From positions 708,711-772,710 of the forward strand of contig CM055106.1 of the NCBI GenBank assembly GCA_029204225.1: DNA of 64,000 nucleotides, read 5' to 3'. Source of the DNA: Diphasiastrum complanatum. Lineage: Eukaryota > Streptophyta > Lycopodiopsida > Lycopodiales > Lycopodiaceae. This document shows positions 10,250 to 19,157 of this stretch, in pieces. The position numbers were made by a program, and so were the translations under genes. Within the stretch, counting starts at the first letter, position 1, and the number at the start of each line of letters is the position of its first letter. The notes beneath the pieces were generated by a model that saw only the letters and a list, made by a program, of their open reading frames with translations, was not told the DNA's origin and did not search any database.

Positions 10250-11650
10250 GTCTCTGCAAGACACTTGCTATGATCTTTTAGCTGCCTCGGTAAGACTATC
10301 AAAAATTGGAAATTTTTCAGAAGAACAGTGAACTGATGATAAACAAACAGATGGAAGGAAGGGTGGTGGTGGTGGTGACAATGGTAGATGGTGTGGGCGA
10401 TAGGCATGAGAATGGGTGCAGAAGTATGGCAAGAGTCTACGTGACGAAAGAGACTGATTTTCCAATGCTTGTGTTTCTCTTTTCTGAAGGATCTTCGTCA
10501 TGACTGGGATATTTTTTTTGATTGAGTTGCTTTGATTTGCCTAACTGTCTTCTTAACCTTGTCGTTATCCTCTTTGATTTTGTGACCTTGGTTGTCAATC
10601 TTGTTGATGGTGTTGTTGGCAATGTGACTGCTCCTATGGATGCCTGCATATCCACTCTCTTCCCCCCCCCCCCCAAATTTTCTTGGTTGGGATGTTGTTG
10701 CTGGTAACTGTTCATGCTCAAGATTGGATCGACGTGTGGAATACGTAGTTGAAATACATTGAACGTGCGACTGGACTAAAGATTGAACAAATTTTAACTA
10801 AATATGTTTCAATCTTGTTGTAGTTGACTCGAAAATGAATATGACAATGAGATGCAAGAATCAACTCTGACGTGAGATGTATTTCACAAATTTGGAATAT
10901 GGTCAAAGATCCTAATCTTTGTCTAAGGTGATCTAAAGATGGATAGACGAATGAAAATATGTTCTTGAGATGCTCTACAGAAGACTCTCGTGGTGCAGTA
11001 GCTATTTCTCATGCAAAAATCAATCACACACTAGGAATGAAGAGGAACAAGGAAATAAACGAACTATACAAAGAGTGAGAACTATATAGCACTTGTCGAA
11101 CAAAACTTGCATTCATCAACATTGATAATTTACCTTGACAATTGCAATATTCCATTTATTTGTAGAGTAATGAGACTTACTCTGATATGCCCTTGTCAAA
11201 AACAAGGTGGAGTTGATAACATTGAATCTACCATTGTTGATAGCAGATGTTGTAAGATATAGTGTGAGATGCAGGTATGGTTGAGATACTATGTCTTGAG
11301 TACCTCTATGAGCAAGAGATTCAGAATTGAATCTCTATCTGGATTTTTGATTCCTAGATTTATTGTGTATTGGCACATTGGAAATCTTATCAGCATTAGA
11401 TTTGAGGTTGCAGAAGGGTAGAAAAATTGTCAATTCCCTGTGGAGGTTGCTCTTGGTTGGACATTGTAGTAGATGACGGAATATCGGTTTCACTTTCTTC
11501 CTACAAGGACTCATTTCATATTAGTGTCTTTTTGCATTATGGAGCTAGTGAATGGCATGGTGATGTAGAAGTTTGCAAGAAACTTCTTGATTGAGCAGTA
11601 GGTTTAATTGTTGGTTGCTATGGTGCTCGTGTGGTGTTGTCGTAAGGATC
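10250..11650 (-). pseudogene. Family D gypsy, decayed region downstream of gag zinc knuckle
   Basis: The minus strand has broken basic stretches (for example KVTKSKRITTRLRRQ and HDEDPSEKRNTS near 10450-10650) that recur with changes at 50190-50600. This is therefore an inherited part of the same gypsy family rather than a chance frame. Copy 1 here has about 370 bp (10871-11235) that copy 2 lacks. A run of ten C residues lies at 10663-10673. I do not recognise a catalytic domain. Confidence 0.5.
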
Positions 11651-12940
11651 CTATCGTGATTCATAACTAACATGGCGGACAGGTAGGATCTTACTTGGTT
11701 GTTTCGGACAGTCTTTAAAACTGTGTTTTCTGACACAATCGGGACATTCGACGTGGTACTTGGTCTTGACTACACAATCAACTATGAAGTGGCCAGTGTC
11801 ACCACAGATGGAACATCTGTTGTTCAATGGCCCTTGCATAATGGCATAGCCATCTTGTATAGCTAGTGGTTCTGGACTTTTTGGTGGATATTCATGATAA
11901 GTCAAGGAATGTCCAGATTGTGATGGTTGTTCTTCATATTATCAGACTATATGTGCTTGGATGGGCTGATATGAAGGACAAGCATAAGCAGGATGCGTAG
12001 CCCGGCAACGTGGACACCATATTGGTTTTTGTCTATAAGGTCTATTGGTGAGTTTCTCCATTTGTAGTTGATGTTGCTTATTAAACAACTCCAACTGGGA
12101 TTTCCAAAGCTGATCTCAGGTATCCTCGATCGGCTTCGACTCATGGACAGGAGCACGTGGTGCTCTCCTTTCCCTGGATTCGTAAACATCTGATCATTTG
12201 TCTTTTTCCTTGATGGCATCAGACATAGCTAACTTAAGGCTCGTATATTCATCATTGGATTTAAGCTCATGTCTGATCCATCTTGGAAGGCCGACTAAAA
12301 ACTAGATGACGAGCACCTGTTCAGAGGGTTGTTCTTGTACTTGACTTTTGACGCGTTTGAAATGCTCGATATAGTCTCGTACACGTTCATCTTTTGACAT
12401 CTTGATGTTACTCAATTTGGCTAAAGGACTCTCTTTCAAACGAAAGAGCTTAAAACGCTTGATAAAAGACTCTTATAAAATTGACCAGTCTGTCTTATCT
12501 TCACGACCTAGGTTAAAAAACCAGTCACGTGCTTTAGTGATCATGGTCATCAAAAGTAGTTGGACCATAGCATCAAGAGATGTTTCGCCATACACATCAC
12601 ATGCATTCTCAAATATTTGCAAAAATCTTTGAGAGTCCGAACTACCGTCAAGCTTGGGTAGATCTAGCTTGGGTGTTCTCTTCTCAAAATGAGCTCCGTG
12701 AGTGGCAGAAGCTCCATTCAGGTGTGTTCTGGCATGTGAAGCTTCAACACCATGAACATGGGCTTGTGCTCATGAAGACTTGGCTCTATCAAGTTCTTGT
12801 ACCTCAAATGGATTTGTGGATGGATCGTGGAGTTGGGACCACATTCGATAGAACCTTTGACGTCCGATTTGTTTAGCTGTAGGGGACCTTATTTCGTATA
12901 GATAATCTTTTGGGATATCAGGATCAGTATGGTGGTCCAT
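11651..12940 (-). pseudogene. gag: Ty3/gypsy gag (family D, copy 1)
   Basis: On the minus strand the likely start is at 12940 (MDHHTDPD). The frame then passes through the gypsy Gag core (LDLPKLDGSSDSQRFLQ, FENACDVYG, WFFNLGREDK, ESFIKRFK, DYIEHFKR) and ends in a CCHC knuckle CSICGDTGHFIVDC near 11790. There are several stops and frameshifts. The same layout occurs at 51220-52567 (minus) and 33838-34440 (plus), with clear residue-level similarity. Pol is absent; the next recognisable piece downstream is an LTR fragment at 9130-9333. Confidence 0.85.
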
Positions 12941-12959
12941 TGTGTATTTGCATGTATTT

Positions 12960-13501
12960 TTATTTTTGTTGGAGTTTCTGGTATTTTTGGATTCTACAGT
13001 TTTTTTTTAAATACGTGAAAAGTCCCAAAAACGAGAAAGTTCTGAAAAAACCAAAAAAGAAAAAAACCTCTAAAATTCGAAAAATTTGAAAGATCAGAAA
13101 TTCTCAATAAACAAAAAATATGTCAGCTTAAATAACAAAAAGGCGAAAAACCCAAAGGTGTAGATAAAGAACGAAAAATATGGTTTAGGGTGGTGAAAAA
13201 TGCGAAGTTGGCAAAAACAAAAAAAAACAAAAAACACGACAGTTTAGGGCTTCAGTACAAAAACAAAAAATGTGACAGTGTAGGGTTAGGGTGAAAAATG
13301 AAAAATATGACAATTTAGGGTAAAAATAAAAAAATACAACAATTTAGGGTTAGGGTAAAGATCGAAAAATGCGTCAGTGTAGGGTTAGGGTGAAAAATGA
13401 AAAATACGACAATGTAGAATTAGGGTAAAAATTGAAAAATAAGACAATTTAGGATTAGGATAAAAATCAAAAAATGCGAAGTTAAATGCTATGGTAAGAA
13501 G
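12960..13501. repeat. AT-rich degenerate tandem repeat upstream of family D gag
   Basis: Units of about 30-50 bases repeat phrases such as 'tttagggttagggt', 'gaaaaatgaaaaat' and 'acgacaattt'. The array continues at 14157-14740 on the other side of the solo LTR. It sits where the 5' leader of the minus-strand gypsy should be. Confidence 0.75.
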
Positions 13502-14156
13502 TGTGAAAATTGTCAACATTTCCTAGCTAGTTTGAGGCCTAAATTGGCTAAAATTGTAAATAGTTTTGGTTCTGGAGTTTCACACGTGTGAACCAGGCCA
13601 CAATGTTTTTATTTACTGTATTTTTTCAGTATGATGAAGTGTCAAACTTCATACCCTTCAAAATGAGACCATTTTGATGTATTTTGGTCATATAAGCCAT
13701 TTTTAGCTATTTTTCCTATATAGGGAATATCTAGGGTCAAGTACCTTCTAGAGAGAGGAGAGAGAGTCATCTTCCTCATCCATAAATAGTAGGGAAGTCC
13801 TGGAGAACAGGTTGGAGAAACCTTTTGTATGCTTCATTGAGATCAATAGATCATTGTCATTGTTTCTTCCTCCATTGAGAGCATTGTTGTGTGTATTGTC
13901 TTCAAGCTATTGTGTATGATCTTAGGTGCTTTCCAAAAGTGGTAGGCTGATGTATTATGGACTGTATAATGCTATTTTGGGCCGCACTTGATGTTTATGG
14001 AAGTTTCCATTTGTGATAAATGCTTTTTGATCAAGTTCTTTGCATTCTAGGTAGCATAGAATGTGTTGCCAATTCCTAGCTTATGTAGTTTGGAGTGCAA
14101 GCATTCAAGCCAATGATCTTGGAGTTTAGATCCACTTAGGATCTGTATTTTTCACA
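13502..14156 (+). mobile_element. Solo LTR of family A copia
   Basis: It is 655 bp with TGTG/CACA ends and an AGAAG target-site duplication (13497-13501 and 14157-14161). It differs from the 3' LTR at 6071 by one visible base (an A to G change near 13942) and from the 5' LTR by about five. No internal region is present. It has the TATA-like box and the CACACGTGTG palindrome at 13579-13592. A solo LTR with intact duplications is the usual product of recombination between the two LTRs of one insertion. Confidence 0.95.
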
Positions 14157-14740
14157 AGAAGGCAAAAAATGCGATGTTTCATGCTATGGTAAGAAAGCGA
14201 ATAATGCGACGATTTAGGGTTATGGAAATAAACTGAAAAATACAATGGTCTGCAAAACCCAAAAGCCCGAAAAACGAAATTCTAGAAAAACGAAAAACGC
14301 AAAGGTCTAATAAACGAGACAACCGTCGTCTTGAAAAAGCAAAATATGCAACAGATAAATAAACAAAATATGCGAAGGTGGAAAAGCGAAATAATGTGAG
14401 TAAAAAATCGAAGCTAAACTCGAAAAATCAGGTCTAAAAAACAGAAAAATACGCAGGTCGAGAGTAACGCTAAAAAATGAAAAAGTCGAAAAATACGATG
14501 GTTTAGATTGCCTGAGAAAAACGAAAAATACGACAAGTCTGCAGAAAAGCGAAGTGTACGCAAATAAAAAACTCGAAATTGTACAAAAGCGAAGGATGTA
14601 GGATTGTGAAAAATACGAAGGTAAACAAGTGAAACTAAAATTGAAAAATCTAAAGGCAGAAAAGCGAAAAATATGAAGGTAAAAAAATGAAATAATTTGA
14701 GTAATACGTGGTGGCAAGGTAATATTGTTTGTACTGAAAA
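14157..14740. repeat. AT-rich degenerate tandem repeat, right part
   Basis: This continues the array at 12960-13501, with units such as 'gaaaaatacgaaggt' and 'aaaaagcgaaaaatatgaaggta'. The open frame on its minus strand is low-complexity and not a gene. Confidence 0.7.
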
Positions 14741-14756
14741 AAATTGATACTTAAGG

Positions 14757-15990
14757 CTAGACCTTATCAGCTAATTGTCGGCCAACGTTATCGATGAGGA
14801 TCAAATAGTATCCTTAGAAGATGTATTCTTCCACATGAAGCCACTCAGATCATATCGTTATCCCATGAAGCATGGGTGGTGGTCACTTTGCATCTGACAT
14901 TACAGTTCGCAAGATATTACAATCAAGATGCTGGTGGCCTACAATTCATAAAGATACAGAAGAGTACTTGAAAAAATGTGATGTGTGCCAACGTGCTAGG
15001 AGACTGACAAGGATGAATTATGATCTACTACATCCAGTTCTAGCTCAAGCACCCTTTGAAAATGGGAATTGGACTACATCAGTCCTATCCATCCAGCTGC
15101 AAGAAGTTCACAAGTCTGATATATCATCGTGGCTATGGATTATCACAACAAATGGGTAGAAGCCAAGGTAGTGTGAACAGTTGATGCACGGTCCACTGTC
15201 AAATGTCTATACGAAAACATCATTATGCACTTCAGATGCCCTGCGGAGATAGTCAACGATCACAAAGCCATTTTGTCAATGAGACCATCAAAGTCCTATT
15301 GGATGAATTCTTCGTGATTCATCGATTCAGCACGCCATATAATCTCTCATGACAGATTATATGGCGTGCTGAATCATGGTATTATTATGGCGTGCTGAAT
15401 CATGGTGCAGAATCTGATGATTCTGCTTATCTTGTTGGATAAGCAGAATCATCCAACAAGATATTGTATAGCGTTATCACGAAAATAGTTGAAGCGAGCA
15501 GATCTGATTGAGAACACAAACCACATGTTGTTATGTGGGCATTCAAGATAGCATACAAGGAAAACACTGATCAAATGCCATTCCAACTAGTTTATGGTCA
15601 GGATACCGTAATTCTAGTGGAGTTTATGGTACCATCATTAAGAATTGCCATTGTACAACACCTTGATGAGTCTAAATTTCTACAATTATGCCTTGAAGAC
15701 TTACACAAATTTTATGAGACATGCATATTGGCTATGCATGCATTGGCAGTTGAGAAAGCATGGCATGATTATCGGTAGCAAAAGAAGCATCTTCATTCTG
15801 GAGATTTGGTACTCATATATAAAACCAAGGTGATCAAGAGAAGTTCATAGACAGAATTCTGTACCGCATCAAGGAGATCTTTAGCCATGGAGCCATGAAC
15901 CTTGAACGACTTGATGGGACGCCATTTGAAACACCCATCAATGATAGCCGACTTCACAAAATCTGGCCACTACAGTGACACAGATCCAGT
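14757..15990 (+). pseudogene. Ty3/gypsy integrase relic
   Basis: The frame starts in the RNase H-integrase linker (QLIVGQRYR) and has the H2C2 integrase zinc finger (GGHFASDITVRKIL, CDVCQRARR) at about 14872-15005. Pieces of the catalytic core follow (CLYENIIMHF near 15205, EFFVIHRFSTPYN near 15307) and then the C-terminal region (MPFQLVYGQD near 15576, HSGDLVLIYK near 15795). It is broken by stops, shifts and a roughly 95-bp foreign stretch at 15346-15440. The chain appears to end near 15980 with DSRLHKIWP, the usual end of gypsy integrase. Confidence 0.85.
15324..15460. repeat. Cluster of perfect hairpins and direct repeats inside integrase relic
   Basis: A 22-bp perfect inverted repeat (15324-15345 and 15354-15375) has an 8-base loop. 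The segment 'tatggcgtgctgaatcatggt' occurs again about 26 bases downstream. A second hairpin (tgattctgcttatc / gataagcagaatca, near 15417-15450) follows. The inserted bases are inverted or direct copies of integrase sequence on both sides. Confidence 0.9.
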
Positions 15991-16189
15991 TTGGTGATGA
16001 CAAATAGCGCATACATGAATCAAATTATGCATCACAAGAAGTCATCACAGCTAGATCTAACAAAATCAAGCAAGATGTAATGAGATCTAGTTAGATCAAG
16101 CAAGATCCAACAAAATCCAAGTAGTTTCCAAGTCTAGGTAGGATCAACAAGGTAGAAGATCAATATCAGACAACATTTAGCCTCAAAAA

Positions 16190-17829
16190 ATGAAGATTTG
16201 GTTTGAAAATCTCTAGGAAAAGTACCAAAAAGGGCCCACAAATGTCACATCGATGTACCAAACCTTGGGTACCTTTATCCAGAATATGGTAGCATCCAAA
16301 ACCTCATTGGATGATTGCATAGTGAAACTGGCCATGAACAACACCAAACTGTGAGCATAACTCACTAAGCTCCAACAAGATCTCCAGTGGCCATACAATA
16401 TGAGTAGGTAGAAAAGAATCAGGTATTGAAGCTTCAACATCATGAAGAAGGTCTCCAATGTTACATCAATAGGCTCTCCAAATCAGTGACAGACGCCTCC
16501 ACACAAGTCCAAGAGATCCAACAACAAGCATAGCAGTGGCTCGCCCATCATTCCAGGCCCAACTACTTGTCACTGAAGCAAAAAATCAATGCTTGGGAGT
16601 GGAGGTGCAAGCCCTGCAACAAGAGAAGACGCTATTGTTAACCCAACTTGTCCCCATTAACCGTCCTCTCAGTCAAAATGAGATGGACTTTTAACAAAGC
16701 AAGTGGACTTATATCGACAAATGCTGGATTGCTACCAAGCAAAATTCAACAGATACTGTGCAAGTGCAATTCGAAAGCTCACACAAGCGAAAGTAGCTCT
16801 CAAGGCTTGCCAACACCACATGGCACAACAACCGTAGCCGGCCCCGGTGGTGATTCCAACGCCACCTACACTAGAAGCTACACATGCCAGTTCAAGCCAA
16901 GACAAAGACAAGGATGTAGTGGGGTTCGAGTTTCAGGATCAAGGCCACGACCAAGGTCTGGATACCAGTCAAGGCATAGACCCGAGAGAAATAGCAAGTG
17001 TCTACCTCTCAAGGCTCCCGCACTATATCTGTCAGCTGCGCCTTCCACAAACCAAAGGCCATGGAGGACAAGATTAATTAATATCTACTTCAGTATCCCC
17101 ACGAATCCTCACGCGGTGGCTGACAACTATCGTTCTCAATCAAGGACATCAAAGGCAATGAGCTGGCCTACCTTCCAACATTGGGGGCACAACTTGAATG
17201 GTAGCAATGCACCTTTGAGAAATATCCGATGACCATCCGGGCATATGTGACAAGCCCGCGTCAGTTATGCGCAAATTCATATTTTGTCCCCATTACAAGA
17301 CGATCAAAATGGGCGGAATGTGGCATACCCTTGGACCAAATCACTATCATGACAATTAACTGGCCAAGAATTTATTCTGAACACGGGTGGGGCACAAATG
17401 TAGATGCCAAAAGAACTCTCGTCCAGTTTTTTAAATACTATCTCAACAGTCCTGATCCCACAGTCTGTGCGACAATCATATTCATCTAGGATCTAGAATT
17501 TTTGTTGGGAATCTCCACCAGATGGGACAACCACTTGTCCCCCATCTTTTTTTATCCTGACATAGCCCTGACATAAAAAAAAAGTTGAAGACCAGCTTCT
17601 AGTGGCTAGAGTGTACTATAGAGCGGCACTATTAGGCCATCCCTAGCCAAGCAAATTCCAAACATGGGTCGACCATTTTTGGCTAGCAGACAAGTCCTTC
17701 TTCCCCACCAAAAAATCAAAAAACACAAACAGACTGGAGTTTATGGAAGAAGTCACAAGCTACATGATCCAACGAAGAAAAGCGACACCATAGTGCCAAG
17801 GGACCGACACTACTTCAGGTTGGAGGCCC
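16190..17829 (+). pseudogene. Unrecognised decayed coding-like block downstream of gypsy integrase
   Basis: I do not recognise this sequence. Plus-strand frames give stretches with coding character separated by stops: SMYQTLGTFIQNMVAS near 16255; a Q/L/E-rich coiled-coil-like stretch (VEVQALQQEKTLLLTQL) near 16600-16650; SSSQDKDKDVVGFEFQDQ near 16890; AYVTSPRQLCANSYF and INWPRIYSEHGWGT near 17235-17395; and FQTWVDHFWLADKSFF near 17650. It is co-oriented with the integrase relic and ends where the family E LTR begins. It may be a third ORF of the gypsy element, as known for some Athila/Tat elements, or part of an unrelated gene. Confidence 0.45.
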
Positions 17830-18301
17830 TGTTGTGGATATTCTTTTTTATAAATAAAATAACTGAAAGTAGTAGAAATAAGTTGCGAAGGTTGTGGCTT
17901 CCTGATTTTATAAGCCCATAGCCCAATGAGCAGTTGTAAATAATTTATTTTGAATAAACTAGACTTTGGGCCATGTAATTAAAATAATGTTAAAAGGCCA
18001 AAGTTTAGGTTTGCTAAGTTTTGTAATTAGTAAAAAGTCAAAGTGGTGGTAGGTGGGTGTGCTTCTTTGTGCACCATAGATTAGTTTATATTTCTTTTGA
18101 AGGGTTAGTATTTCAATCCTGCCTTCTTGCAAGTAGCCAATAAGAAGCAAGGGGCAAGAGCCTCTCCAAAGATAAGAAGGCGCAGACTGTGGCGACAAAC
18201 AGTTCAAATATGCAGACTGTGGGACAACACAAGAAAAATAACAATATGAATGGAGGTAGATTAACATAGGATTTAGGAGAGTAGAGGAGATAAATCCAAC
18301 A
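17830..18301 (-). repeat. Family E copia LTR (3' LTR)
   Basis: It is 472 bp and, on the plus strand, starts TGTTGTGGATA and ends AAATCCAACA, so the ends are inverted repeats. On the minus strand it directly follows a copia RNase H end and a purine tract (see 18303-18432), which sets orientation and the 18301 edge. A truncated copy is at 27398-27662. Confidence 0.8.
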
Positions 18302-18302
18302 C

Positions 18303-18432
18303 CCCCTCTTAATCTGGATCCATGAATGCCTTGATATTCAAACTAAGCAATGCACAAAACTTCTTGTGTGTATTAACACTTAATGCCTTTATAAATATAT
18401 CTGCAACCATGTCCTGCGTTCTACAGTACGTA
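18303..18432 (-). pseudogene. Copia RNase H C-terminus with polypurine tract
   Basis: The minus strand reads DMVADIFIKAL, then about 25 residues and a stop. It is followed by the purine tract AAGAGGGGGTG, which abuts the LTR at 18301. ADIFTKAL is the near-terminal motif of copia RNase H. The element is cut off on the other side near 18432. Confidence 0.82.
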
Positions 18433-18798
18433 CTCTACCACTTTGGAGAGCCAAGCATCCTCATGTGCTAATGTTTTATGCTCATGCTATTATTGTAATT
18501 GCTTATTATTTCTCATTTTTTTATTGTTCTTGCTTTTAGTTGTTAAAGGCTTTTCCATCAGTATGCAATGTTGAGCACATGAGCTAACCTCCCTCACCCT
18601 CTCTCGCTCACCTCCATTCACCTCTATCATTGGATGTTAGTGTTAGGTGGGGCTAGAGTTAGTGTGGTCTAGAGTTAGTTTTAGTGTAGAAAAGCATCCA
18701 AACTAGCAACTAAACTAAGTTACGTTCCTATCCTTGTGTTCTAACCCTTTTCACAGGTGGAGGGCTGCTCACCATCGACTTTCTACACCCTACAGCCC
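18433..18798. other. Non-genic stretch
   Basis: I see no conserved frame. A short pyrimidine-rich part (ccctcaccctctctcgctcacc) and repeated 'tagagttagt' motifs are the only structure. Confidence 0.5.
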
Positions 18799-19147
18799 AC
18801 TCATATAGCTAACCATCACAAGACCTGATCATAGCTATTGTGTTGGTAGATTAAGTCAATTTATGCATGATCTTAGTGTGGAGCATTGAAAGCTAGGCAA
18901 GAGAGTATTGAGGTACATCTCGTGTTCTAGAGATTTTGGCATTGTTTATAGAAGATCATCACCTAACTTGTATGGATTTCAATCTCATTATCTTCTAGTG
19001 AGGCCGAGTACAAAGCCTTGACTTCATGCACAAAGGAGATGCTTTGGATCAAAAGGATGGCGATGGATTTTCACTTGCTATATTTTTCAGAGAGTACAAT
19101 CATCATTTGTGATAACCTTTCAGCCCAAATTTTTTTCATGCAAGGAC
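18799..19147 (+). pseudogene. Copia RT end and RNase H fragment in inverted orientation
   Basis: The plus strand reads LTITRPDHS, then GRLSQFMHD, KLGKRVLRYIS and RDFGIVY, followed by a deletion, and then SSSEAEYKALTSC, KEMLWIKRM and CDNLSAQ. These are the C-terminal RT and RNase H blocks of the copia group found at 57.4-59.3 kb. The rest of the same polyprotein lies immediately to the right on the opposite strand, so this part has been inverted relative to it. Confidence 0.87.
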
Positions 19148-19157
19148 TCTTTTGTGA

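Noticed and set aside
14307-14717. 136-codon minus-strand frame rich in Phe, Ser and Leu
   Set aside because: It follows the AT-rich tandem repeat and has no family features.
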